From positions 1 to 11,427 of the forward strand of contig SBBK01000204.1 of assembly GCA_005240025.1 (NCBI GenBank): DNA of 11,427 nt. The letters run 5' to 3'. A model generated the notes under the pieces. That model made no database searches and was not told where the DNA came from. It was given only the letters and a program-made list of their open reading frames with translations. Source of the stretch: an archaeon. GTDB lineage: Archaea; Thermoproteota; Nitrososphaeria; Nitrososphaerales; Nitrosopumilaceae. Each line of letters begins with the position of its first letter. Positions within the stretch are counted from its first letter, which is position 1. The translations under genes and the position numbers were made by a program. Below are positions 1-6,498 of the stretch, piece after piece.

Positions 1-41
1 ATTCATAAACCGAAAAAACTACCCCTACGGAAGTTGACACC

Positions 42-1760
42 ATGACCTTTGGCACACTGGAATATGTTTTGGACAAGTTTTCCGGCACATGGAGCTGGAA
101 GATTACTGGCGAGCGCGCAGTCGCAATGGTATCTCGCATAATTCCACAGGCCTGGTATGGCGACGGCGAGTTTGAGGCAATAGTGCCCGATGAGCCAAAA
201 AACCTCCAGCACATAAAATGGATTATGGACAGGTACCCACTTGAGATTCTATCAAAAAACACCTGGCTGCGAAAACTCCCCCCATCTGCAAAACAAAAAC
301 CAAAAAAGCCAAAAATGACAGAAAAACTCCGGCTCGCAAACCCGTCAAAACAGTTCAAGGGCACGCTGTATAATTTTCAAAGGGAGGGACTCGACTTTCT
401 GATAAAATCCTCTGGCAATGCACTCCTTGCAGACGAGATGGGCCTTGGGAAAACGATCCAGTCATTGGCATACATTGCATCGGAAAAAAACGCCTTCCCG
501 GTACTGATAATTGCGCCTCTTGTAACCCTGCAAAACTGGCAAAGGGAAATAGAAAAGTTCCTAAAGAAAAAAAGCAGAAACGGAAGGCTGCTCGACAGCC
601 ACGCCCCGTCCACCAATATAATACGGGTTGGAAAATCCGAGGAAATTGGAAGATACGACTTTTACATCATAAACTACGAGCTGCTGTACAAGCGCTGGCC
701 TGACCTGGCAAAGCTCAACCCAAGGACCATCATCTGCGACGAGGTGCAAAACCTCCGCTCGAAAACCACCCAGAAATACCACGCAATAAAAAAACTCGCA
801 GCCATTGAATCGGTCAAATACAGAATCGGCCTTTCCGGCACCCCGATATACAACCGCGGCTCAGAAATATGGCCAATCGTTGATATCCTGAGGCCTGGCC
901 TCCTTGGAACATTTAAGGAATTTTGCGAGTATTTCTGTTACGTAAACGAGAAGGGAAAGGCAATCGTCCTTGAAAACAAGCGCGAGTCGCTCCGCCACAT
1001 GCTGCAAAAACACGTGATGCTGCGGCGTAAAAAAACCGACGTTCTGACCGAGCTAAAAGAAAAGGTCCGATACAAGGAGGTAATTGATTCGGACATCAAC
1101 TACTACAACACCGAGCTTGCGAAAATCTGGCAAAAGCTCGAAGATGACAGAAAAGTAGCCCAGTCTGCATTTGATGCCTCGACCGCATACCGGCGTGCAA
1201 TTCAAAGCGAAAGACAGGTGGCAGGCGTTGCCAAGCTCCCGCACGTTATCCATTTTGTTAAAAACATCATGGAAATCGAGGAAAGCGTCGTGGTATTTTG
1301 CCACCACAAGACAATCCACTCCCTTTTGCACCAGAGCCTTGCTGAGTTCAGGCCTGCTTCCATCATCGGAGGCCAGATCGACACGGAAAGGCAAAAACAA
1401 ATCGACTCGTTCCAGGACGGCCACACAAAGCTAATGATTGCAGGACTCCGGGCAGGAAACGTCGGCATAAACCTGACCCGGGCAAAATACGTGATATTTG
1501 CCGAGCTTGACTGGAGTCCGGCAATCCACCTCCAAGCCGAAGACCGGCTCCACAGAATAGGACAAAAAAGCACGGTCTTTGCGTATTATTTGATTGGAAA
1601 CGGGACCCTTGATGAGCACGTGGCGCAGGTTTTGGTGGACAAAAGCTACGAAATCGACGCAATCATGGACAGCAGGGCCGAGTCCTACGAAAACAGGGAA
1701 AAGGCCAAGCTCATCATGGCGCAAATCCACGACAGGGTCAACGCAATAATCAAAAACTAG
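42..1760 (+). CDS. SNF2-family ATP-dependent helicase/translocase
   Basis: A 572-residue superfamily 2 helicase of the SNF2 class, a double-stranded DNA translocase that uses ATP to remodel DNA or DNA-protein complexes. Visible motifs in order: Walker A with GLGKT at residues 134-138, motif II DEVQ at 233-236 (a variant of DEAH/DEAQ), motif III LSGTP at 264-268, and motif VI QAEDRLHRIGQ at 498-508, a hallmark of SNF2 proteins. Residues 1-100 form an N-terminal region of unknown role with a basic, proline-rich linker near 80-95. The in-frame TAA at 6-8 fixes the start at the ATG at 42 or later. The family is certain. The closest eukaryotic relatives would be SMARCAL1-like annealing helicases, but I cannot tell whether this protein acts in repair, replication-fork remodelling or defence. 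No clear partner gene lies downstream. Confidence 0.93.
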   Translation: MTFGTLEYVLDKFSGTWSWKITGERAVAMVSRIIPQAWYGDGEFEAIVPDEPKNLQHIKWIMDRYPLEILSKNTWLRKLPPSAKQKPKKPKMTEKLRLANPSKQFKGTLYNFQREGLDFLIKSSGNALLADEMGLGKTIQSLAYIASEKNAFPVLIIAPLVTLQNWQREIEKFLKKKSRNGRLLDSHAPSTNIIRVGKSEEIGRYDFYIINYELLYKRWPDLAKLNPRTIICDEVQNLRSKTTQKYHAIKKLAAIESVKYRIGLSGTPIYNRGSEIWPIVDILRPGLLGTFKEFCEYFCYVNEKGKAIVLENKRESLRHMLQKHVMLRRKKTDVLTELKEKVRYKEVIDSDINYYNTELAKIWQKLEDDRKVAQSAFDASTAYRRAIQSERQVAGVAKLPHVIHFVKNIMEIEESVVVFCHHKTIHSLLHQSLAEFRPASIIGGQIDTERQKQIDSFQDGHTKLMIAGLRAGNVGINLTRAKYVIFAELDWSPAIHLQAEDRLHRIGQKSTVFAYYLIGNGTLDEHVAQVLVDKSYEIDAIMDSRAESYENREKAKLIMAQIHDRVNAIIKN

Positions 1761-1867
1761 CAGAGGTGTTCTCCGGGAATGATCGCCGTTCTACAGAATT
1801 GAAAATTGCAAATGGTATCAGCATGAGATGGTAGGAATCCTTATAAATTAAGCCGAGAACCTCAAAC
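1761..1867. promoter_or_regulatory. Intergenic region with TATA box for a leaderless tyrosinase-like mRNA
   Basis: A 107-bp spacer. A clear archaeal TATA-like element (TTATAAATTA) lies at 1841-1850, centred about 23 nt before the ATG at 1868. Archaeal transcription normally starts roughly 25 nt after the box centre, so the transcript should begin at or next to the start codon. No Shine-Dalgarno motif precedes that ATG, which fits. No terminator-like T tract follows the helicase gene. Confidence 0.7.
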
Positions 1868-2731
1868 ATGCATCGCAGGGCACTTGATTCTCTCACACCC
1901 CAAGAACGAGCAGAACTGGCTGATCTGATACGAGACCATGTGACCAATGCAGTCCTTGATGAACACCGGGGATGGCACCAGATGCATGGTCCGGGCGGGA
2001 TGAGCGGTCCTGGGAGCGGAGAGCGTTTTTTTGCCTTTCACCGGAATTTCATCGGCAAGCTAGAAGACAGCCTCCGCAGTCAGGGAAAAAATCAGTTCGT
2101 TCCATTGCCAACGTGGAACCCAATCGAGCCCATCCCGCCGGAATTTTCACATCCTGAAAGGAGCACAAACAGCCCCGGAATTGCCCTTCCGTCCTGGGCC
2201 ACAATCGCCGGTGGAACCCAGGGCTCTCCGATATTTGGCTACACGGCACTGGACCAGTTCCAAAGTTCCGATGAGCTGGGAAGGGCGCTGGGAGCAAACT
2301 TTCACGGGGCGGTTCACAACACAATAGGTGGCGATATGGGAACGTTTGCATCTCCGCGCGACCCGATATTCTATCCATGGCATGCATTTCTGGATGACAT
2401 CTGGAGCCGGTGGGAGGGCCTGCCATCGCCTGGCGGAGGCACCGGCGGTGCAAGTCGCTGCTTTATTGCCACTGCCGCATATGGCTCAGAGCTGGAACCG
2501 CCAGTCATATTTCTAAGGGAGTTCAGGGACGACGTTGTTTTGCAATCGCGATTCCAAAAACCATTTGGAAAAATTTTAAACATCTATTATTCATTCAGCC
2601 CACCAATAGCAGAACAGATGAGAAAACACCGGCTACTCAAATATGCCATGAAATATTCACTAGTCTGGCCATTTGTTGTGCTGGCAAAGGCAGCTGCACT
2701 TGTGATAAGGCCATTTGTTAAACAAAAGTGA
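1868..2731 (+). CDS. Tyrosinase-like dicopper protein with C-terminal CFI-box domain
   Basis: A 287-residue two-part protein. Residues 1-185 resemble the central domain of tyrosinases, which oxidise phenols at a type-3 dicopper centre. The CuB half is well preserved: HGAVH (His146, His150), then a DPIF segment and His172 in PWHAFLDDIW. The CuA half is less regular: His58 in FFAFHRNF matches the third ligand, while the others must come from His33, His37 or His40 across a Gly-rich stretch, so this site may be atypical. A GGGTGG linker leads to CFIATAAYGS (Cys198), the signature of the CFI-box-CTERM domain, whose role is unproven but which is suspected in sorting or anchoring. A hydrophobic helix near 262-280 ends the protein. 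No N-terminal signal peptide is visible. The gene is monocistronic and convergent with the radical SAM gene. Confidence 0.82.
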   Translation: MHRRALDSLTPQERAELADLIRDHVTNAVLDEHRGWHQMHGPGGMSGPGSGERFFAFHRNFIGKLEDSLRSQGKNQFVPLPTWNPIEPIPPEFSHPERSTNSPGIALPSWATIAGGTQGSPIFGYTALDQFQSSDELGRALGANFHGAVHNTIGGDMGTFASPRDPIFYPWHAFLDDIWSRWEGLPSPGGGTGGASRCFIATAAYGSELEPPVIFLREFRDDVVLQSRFQKPFGKILNIYYSFSPPIAEQMRKHRLLKYAMKYSLVWPFVVLAKAAALVIRPFVKQK

Positions 2732-2739
2732 ACTAAGAC

Positions 2740-2753
2740 ACTGCTGGCGCAGT
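2740..2753. terminator. Small hairpin between convergent genes
   Basis: ACTGC-TGGC-GCAGT forms a 5-bp stem with a 4-nt loop in the 34-bp gap between the tyrosinase-like stop (2731) and the radical SAM stop (2766). It could serve both strands, but there is no adjoining T tract on the plus strand and the stem is short, so a terminator role is only suggested by position. Confidence 0.25.
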
Positions 2754-2765
2754 CCTGAGCAAATA

Positions 2766-3803
2766 CTATCGGTTCATCATAGTCCGGACGTAATGATTGC
2801 ATATGGTAGTTACGGGTTGCGACGCAGGCCAAATACAGAAGAGAACCTTGCAGTCATGACACTTTCTGGCAGTCTCCCACTGGGGGGCCTCCCATATCTC
2901 GTCGATGCTTTTTTCCAAAATGTTGTATGTGTTTTCTTTTGCGTTGAACTTCCAGCAGGGAACCAGGACAGTCCCATTCGGGTTCACAAAGACACTCTTC
3001 CAGACGCCGCACTCGTCAAATAAAGCCCTCCCATGTGTAAGGATTTGCTCAAAGTACTGTGGCGGGATAATTATCTGCGGGGCCTTGCCGATTCTGATGC
3101 GCTCCAAAATGCTTTCGCAGACAAGGTACATTGATTTTTTGTCTGGCAGGCAAGAATAATTCACATCTGACCTGTCCTCGGCAAACGTCATGGAGACCGA
3201 GTCGACTCCCAACTCAACTGCCCTGTCAAAGTACGACTGGTCTATGAACTCGTCTGCGTTCCATTTTGTTATGACGCTGTTGAAGGTGTGCGGGATGTCA
3301 TGTTCGCCAAGAAGCTGCAGGTTCTGCATTACTTTGCGGTAAATGGGGGGCGGCACGCCCCTGACCTTGCAGTACGATTCCTCAAAGACCGAATCGATGC
3401 TGCATGTCACAAACATGACGTGTTTTTTGAGCTCATCGAGGTCGACCTCATGCAAAAGCGAACCGTTTGAGATTAGCGTGACCATCATTCCTTTGGATTT
3501 TGCGTACCTGACTAGTTCCAAAATGTCGGGCCTGCTTGTCGGCTCGCCTCCCTCAAAGATACACCAAAAACAATTCTTTGAGACCTTGTCAAGGACGGTC
3601 TTCCACTGTGCGGTAGACAGGCCGTGCTTTTTTTCCAGCTGGATCTGTCCTTCCTTGTCGGGCTCCCCATACGGACACATTGGGCAGTAATAATTGCAAT
3701 AATGGGTCACACCAAGCACCGCAACAAGGGGCCTTCGCCTGCCTACTGCCCTGCCTGCGGACCATTTTAGGAGGATCTTCAGGGCGTTTAGTGGCTCGTA
3801 CAC
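2766..3803 (-). CDS. Radical SAM protein with SPASM-like C-terminal cysteines
   Basis: A 345-residue radical SAM enzyme. The CxxxCxxC cluster motif is at Cys36, Cys40 and Cys43 (THYCNYYCPMCPYG) and binds the 4Fe-4S cluster that cleaves S-adenosylmethionine. GGEP at 85-88 is the usual SAM-contact motif. The C-terminal part has cysteines at 265, 283, 315, 318 and 323 in a pattern typical of SPASM or twitch auxiliary-cluster domains, with the familiar VNPNGTVLVPCW segment. Such proteins often modify peptides or mature cofactors, but no peptide or carrier gene is adjacent, so the substrate is unknown. The start is a GTG: the frame closes upstream and a TATA-like box lies about 26 nt before it. 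The short N-terminal basic/hydrophobic segment (residues 1-30) may associate with the membrane. Confidence 0.88.
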   Translation of the reverse strand: MYEPLNALKILLKWSAGRAVGRRRPLVAVLGVTHYCNYYCPMCPYGEPDKEGQIQLEKKHGLSTAQWKTVLDKVSKNCFWCIFEGGEPTSRPDILELVRYAKSKGMMVTLISNGSLLHEVDLDELKKHVMFVTCSIDSVFEESYCKVRGVPPPIYRKVMQNLQLLGEHDIPHTFNSVITKWNADEFIDQSYFDRAVELGVDSVSMTFAEDRSDVNYSCLPDKKSMYLVCESILERIRIGKAPQIIIPPQYFEQILTHGRALFDECGVWKSVFVNPNGTVLVPCWKFNAKENTYNILEKSIDEIWEAPQWETARKCHDCKVLFCIWPASQPVTTICNHYVRTMMNR

Positions 3804-3825
3804 AAAATCACCATATCAAATCCGG

Positions 3826-3834
3826 AAAATAAAC
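3826..3834 (-). promoter_or_regulatory. TATA-like box of the radical SAM gene
   Basis: On the minus strand GTTTATTTT is centred about 27 nt before the GTG start at 3803, placing transcription initiation at the start codon. It is one half of a divergent promoter region whose plus-strand half serves the truncated ORF at 3878. Confidence 0.5.
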
Positions 3835-3849
3835 TTGGACCATGAAACT

Positions 3850-3858
3850 CTTATTTTC
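3850..3858 (+). promoter_or_regulatory. TATA-like box before the truncated ORF at 3878
   Basis: CTTATTTTC is centred about 24 nt before the ATG at 3878, the same geometry as the other leaderless promoters here. Its preservation suggests that the gene behind it was once functional. Confidence 0.45.
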
Positions 3859-3877
3859 TAGTTTTGCGCACTATTTT

Positions 3878-3973
3878 ATGAAAGGCAAAAAATACGCCCT
3901 TTCTGCAGACCGCTCCCTAATGTCGCACTATCGTGACAACATGCTTATCTTTCATGATTCAAAAACCATGTAA
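3878..3973 (+). pseudogene. Truncated 5' end of a gene (31 codons)
   Basis: The ATG at 3878 opens a 31-codon frame (MKGKKYALSADRSLMSHYRD, then NML and a short tail) with a well-placed TATA box. The first 23 or so residues read like the start of a real protein, possibly the N-terminus of an archaeal radical SAM protein. That family guess comes from memory and is weak. From about position 3945 the sequence is instead the reverse complement of an unrelated reading frame on the minus strand, so the last eight codons are probably fortuitous. I read it as the promoter-proximal stub of a gene cut by a deletion or rearrangement. It could instead be a genuine small protein. Confidence 0.4.
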
Positions 3974-4092
3974 ACCCTACTTGAAAGTCAATGCCTGTTT
4001 TGCCGATGTATTGACCTGATGCCAGTCTCGCAAACACCTGCCAGGTCTCGTCAATTACAGATCCCGCAGAACCAGAGTCAAATGTACCGTTT
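3945..4092 (-). pseudogene. 3' end of an unidentified gene, lacking a start
   Basis: The minus-strand frame ending at the TAA at 3945-3947 encodes about 46 residues with protein-like composition, including VIDETWQVFARLASG and GIDFQVGFTWFLNHER at the C-terminus. It has no ATG, GTG or TTG in a sensible place: its only GTG is internal, and the frame closes at a TAA inside the end of the Fic gene. It therefore looks like a displaced C-terminal fragment of a larger, missing protein that I do not recognise. It abuts the truncated plus-strand stub near 3945, which makes that point a likely breakpoint. A frameshifted extension of the Fic gene is a less likely alternative. Confidence 0.35.
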
Positions 4093-4953
4093 GTTTTGTT
4101 TTATGTAATAACTCACAAACCATTTCACAAAATGAGCTTCGTTGTTGTCAAGGTTGGCCCTCTCAAGTGCCTTGTAATAGGCGTATTTTTGGGCATACTC
4201 GATGTTGAGCATTGGATATCTGTACTCATCAAGAATGCAATTCATGAGCAATCGAGATATCCTTCCATTACCATCACCAAACGGGTGGATTGAAACCAGC
4301 CTATGGTGGACAATTGCCGCAAGCTCTACAGGATTGGTCTTTGCCGTGGACTTGCGGTACCACTTGAACAGCTCCACCAACAGTTCAAACACATTATCGC
4401 CGGGGGGGAATTTTGCCTTGCTGTTTCGTACTGTTATGTCGTCATAATCTCTGATCTCGCCTGCAATTGCCAGCTTGGTTTGGTTGAACATTTTGACATG
4501 CCAGTACAGTATTGTATCCAGCGATATGGGCTTTTCATGTTTTAGCATTTCAAAAAAAACTTGTTGCGCTTGTTCTGCTTCTATCATGTCGGATTTTGGT
4601 TTCATGGTCGGAGTTATGCCATCACGCAAGAGCCTTTCCGTATCCATTCTTGTCAGCGTGGATCCTTCTATTTTGTTTGTGTGATACGTAAAAGTGACTG
4701 AAAAATCCATGACCTCTTCTTCTATGACCGATCTGGGTTTTTTGGTTTGGTAATGAATGAAATTCTGCTGAATTTTTTCCAACAATGGCAGCCAGTCTTG
4801 ACGGTAAAACTCTAGCAGGAATTCTTGTTTTAGCTGCTCGATGTTTGCAGGTATGTGTTTCCCAAGATACCTGCGCCGTGTCTTTGACTTGTTGTGGTGT
4901 GTCAGATAAAAATACGTGTTTTTTCTCTTTCTGAATTTGATGATGCTGACCAC
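4078..4953 (-). CDS. Fic family protein (class II, self-inhibited type)
   Basis: A 291-residue Fic-domain protein. Fic enzymes usually transfer AMP from ATP to a hydroxyl side chain of a target protein. The catalytic loop HPFGDGNGR is intact (residues 223-231; His223 is the general base, the Asp/Asn/Arg positions bind Mg-phosphates). TNKIEG at 92-97 matches the inhibitory (S/T)xxxE(G/N) motif upstream of the Fic core in the same chain, which defines class II and explains why no antitoxin partner is next to it. The N-terminal 75 residues are basic and aromatic and may bind the target. The start codon is GTG, set by a TATA-like box about 26 nt upstream. The protein could be a regulatory AMPylator or a toxin. 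The target is unknown. Confidence 0.9.
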   Translation of the reverse strand: MVSIIKFRKRKNTYFYLTHHNKSKTRRRYLGKHIPANIEQLKQEFLLEFYRQDWLPLLEKIQQNFIHYQTKKPRSVIEEEVMDFSVTFTYHTNKIEGSTLTRMDTERLLRDGITPTMKPKSDMIEAEQAQQVFFEMLKHEKPISLDTILYWHVKMFNQTKLAIAGEIRDYDDITVRNSKAKFPPGDNVFELLVELFKWYRKSTAKTNPVELAAIVHHRLVSIHPFGDGNGRISRLLMNCILDEYRYPMLNIEYAQKYAYYKALERANLDNNEAHFVKWFVSYYIKQNKRYI

Positions 4954-4974
4954 AAATTTAGTATTATACCATAT

Positions 4975-4983
4975 GATATAAAA
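4975..4983 (-). promoter_or_regulatory. TATA-like box of the Fic gene
   Basis: TTTTATATC on the minus strand is centred about 26 nt before the GTG at 4953. It supports that codon as a leaderless start, since no ATG is available in frame. Confidence 0.55.
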
Positions 4984-5012
4984 TTATGGAATTTCTTGTA
5001 AAAAGGGTATTA

Positions 5013-5150
5013 CTATAAACGCACCAGATTGAATCCAAAGGTTATTCCAAGTCCTGTATAGAATGATGGCCGGCTGTAATCCGGACCGCAGGCAGCCCGG
5101 TACCAAAAATACCGTCCAGACATGAACTGCTTTACGCGTGTGATTCGCTG
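5013..5150 (-). pseudogene. Frameshifted 3' remnant of the GCCGWW-type membrane protein gene
   Basis: The minus strand encodes the last third of a protein closely related to the membrane protein at 6984-6499. TGLGITFGFNLV is shared, and in a second frame GIFGTGLPAV matches SIFGTGVSAV. A 4-nt deletion between these segments, relative to the intact copy, breaks the frame. Nucleotides 5022-5051 are identical to 6547-6576 (30 bp). 5052-5110 align to 6577-6639 with about 48 of 59 positions identical plus the 4-nt gap. Similarity fades beyond about 5135 and stops abruptly at 5021. It is a decayed paralogue or a displaced gene end, not a functional gene. Confidence 0.75.
5022..5110 (+). repeat. Direct repeat, left copy (flanks the AbiEi-like locus)
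   Basis: This is the left copy of an approximately 90-bp direct repeat whose right copy is 6547-6639. Both read in the same orientation and both derive from the 3' end of the membrane protein gene. The first 30 bp are perfectly identical and the remainder about 81%. Between the copies lie the regulator at 5225, the small gene at 6189 and their operator. Confidence 0.8.
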
Positions 5151-5161
5151 GATTGCCATAT

Positions 5162-5214
5162 TTTGTATCAAATATGTTACATACTTATATACTATGTAAC
5201 AATATTGATACAAA
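5162..5214. promoter_or_regulatory. 53-bp double palindrome with the TATA box at its centre
   Basis: The left arm is TTTGTATCA (5162-5170), 4 nt, TGTTACATA (5175-5183). The right arm is TATGTAACA (5193-5201), 4 nt, TGATACAAA (5206-5214). Both 9-bp elements are perfect inverted repeats of each other. The 9-bp centre, CTTATATAC (5184-5192), is the TATA-like box for the gene starting at 5225. Protein bound across both arms would cover the TBP site, so this is almost certainly an operator, most simply for autorepression by the winged-helix protein encoded immediately downstream. Confidence 0.8.
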
Positions 5215-5224
5215 GTGTAAGGTG

Positions 5225-6175
5225 ATGAGCAAGCTAAGCCTCGCCGAAAGCGAGATCAGAATACTTGAAGTGATAAGCGTCGAGGGCAACGTGAGCGTAA
5301 GCCAACTCTGTGACAAGACCAACTTCATACCGTCCATGGCGAGGAGATCGCTTGCATCCCTAGACAGAAAGGGGCTCATCAAAAAATACCGAATGGGACT
5401 GCCAAAGGAAATAGCATTATCTGACTCAAAACACGCTTCGCTCTTCAGGGACATGGTTCTGGAATCCCGACACATCCCATTCCACAAATATCTCTCAGGA
5501 TCAAGCCTGGAGGTGCTTTCCGCAATATGCTCTCTAAATCTCTGCACCAGAAAAGAAATTCGGGCGCATTCCAATATTTCAGAGCCATCGGTTGCGCGGG
5601 TATTTCTTAAGCTAAAGCGCGTAGGGATGATGCAAAAGGGAGAATCAGGATATGTGCTCTCCCAAAGATTTGAAACTCTGAAAAACTTTGTAATCGAATT
5701 CAGACATTACATGAATCAAAAGATTGCCAAAGAATTCAGCCGGAACTCGGTGATACTGTGGGAAAAAAACGACGAATTCATAATTGAAAGCGACACTAAA
5801 AAAGGAAATGAAAATGATTTCCATCTTACCGGACCTTCAGCATTCGGTAGATTCGGTATCCCACTGTTCATGATGATTTCATATCATTTCTATTCTCCAA
5901 GGGAAAAAGAGCTTGGTCTGGAAGATACAATAACACACTCGTTTCTGATACCGATGTCACAGCGAACCATGCTGCCGGTATTGCTGGTATGGAAGAAAAA
6001 CGAAAAGAAGGCCAAAAGAGAGCACCTGATGAACATAGCAGAAAGGCACGGTGTAAGAGAACTTGTCAACTCCATCTACGACTACTTCAACAGTGAGGGA
6101 AAGCAGAAAATTGAAGAATTCCCGAGATGGGAGGAATTTAAATCAAAGGCGGACGAGTACGGGCTGAGGGTATGA
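5225..6175 (+). CDS. Two-winged-helix regulator, AbiEi-like antitoxin type
   Basis: A 316-residue protein. Residues 1-65 and about 88-145 each look like a winged helix: SVSQLCDKTNFIPSMARRSL, and a second with RKEIRAHSNISEPSVARVFL. The C-terminal half contains LTGPSAFGRFGIPL followed by a segment like that of AbiEi-type antitoxins of type IV toxin-antitoxin systems, which repress their own operon and pair with a nucleotidyltransferase. The AbiEi assignment is an inference from domain order and the LTG-SA motif. The frame stays open to 5153, but that stretch contains the TATA box and operator, so translation must start at the ATG at 5225 or the adjoining GTG at 5222. The next gene begins 13 nt downstream. 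No nucleotidyltransferase toxin is present. Confidence 0.7.
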   Translation: MSKLSLAESEIRILEVISVEGNVSVSQLCDKTNFIPSMARRSLASLDRKGLIKKYRMGLPKEIALSDSKHASLFRDMVLESRHIPFHKYLSGSSLEVLSAICSLNLCTRKEIRAHSNISEPSVARVFLKLKRVGMMQKGESGYVLSQRFETLKNFVIEFRHYMNQKIAKEFSRNSVILWEKNDEFIIESDTKKGNENDFHLTGPSAFGRFGIPLFMMISYHFYSPREKELGLEDTITHSFLIPMSQRTMLPVLLVWKKNEKKAKREHLMNIAERHGVRELVNSIYDYFNSEGKQKIEEFPRWEEFKSKADEYGLRV

Positions 6176-6188
6176 GCGAGGTAAAGAA

Positions 6189-6335
6189 ATGAGTTTCAAT
6201 GAAATTGCCAAGGTTGTAAAGGAAAGATATCGATATTCTACTTCATGGACCAGAAGGCAACTTCAAGTTCTCGAAAAGAGGAAAAAAGCAAAACGAAGAA
6301 AAGACGGCGCATCTTATGTTTACTCCATGAAATAA
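6189..6335 (+). CDS. Small basic winged-helix protein, 48 residues
   Basis: The frame encodes 48 residues rich in Arg and Lys. It reads as one winged-helix unit: NEIAKVVKERY, then STSWTRRQLQVLEKR as the likely recognition helix, and a wing RRKDGASYVY. The DGxxYVY ending recalls BlaI/MecI-like or related archaeal repressors reduced to a single DNA-binding motif. A strong Shine-Dalgarno GAGGT (6178-6182) lies 6 nt before the ATG, and the start is 13 nt after the previous stop, so the two genes are co-transcribed. It occupies the place where a toxin might be expected, but nothing suggests enzymatic activity. It may be an accessory repressor, or the N-terminal remnant of a longer protein. Confidence 0.65.
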   Translation: MSFNEIAKVVKERYRYSTSWTRRQLQVLEKRKKAKRRKDGASYVYSMK

Positions 6336-6498
6336 TGCCTTCTCACCAGATCTCTCTACATGGTCTGTGAAGATGCTGCTGGCGCATGACGATTTTTACG
6401 GTCACATGACTCATGCAGAAAATCCTGGCGCAGCCGTCGCTAAATGTGATGTGCAGAAACGAAGTCTGCCGTTCTGCCGTTTTCGCCGTTTCATGTTT
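6336..6498. other. Non-coding gap between the AbiEi-like locus and the membrane gene
   Basis: A 163-bp convergent spacer. I see no convincing gene: the short plus-strand frame starting at 6373 runs on antisense into the membrane gene. An irregular CCGTT repetition (about 6468-6490) and a weak 4-bp stem around 6373-6387 are the only structure. No T-rich terminator is visible. Confidence 0.4.

Noticed and set aside
1..41. Promoter for the helicase (TCATAAAC near 3-10)
   Set aside because: The match is poor, about 35 nt before the ATG, and the window edge cuts the context.
2049..2453. Long minus-strand frame inside the tyrosinase-like gene
   Set aside because: It is antisense to well-conserved motifs, with Cys- and Arg-rich composition typical of a shadow frame. 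The similar antisense frames at 1053-1730 in the helicase gene were rejected for the same reason.
5153..5224. Upstream start (ATG at 5153) for the two-winged-helix regulator
   Set aside because: The 24 extra codons cover the whole TATA box and palindromic operator, so they cannot be translated from the natural promoter.
2741..6386. 11-bp match CTGCTGGCGCA at 2741-2751 and 6376-6386
   Set aside because: It is short, with different flanking bases and only weak stems. It is within what chance would give in a window this size.
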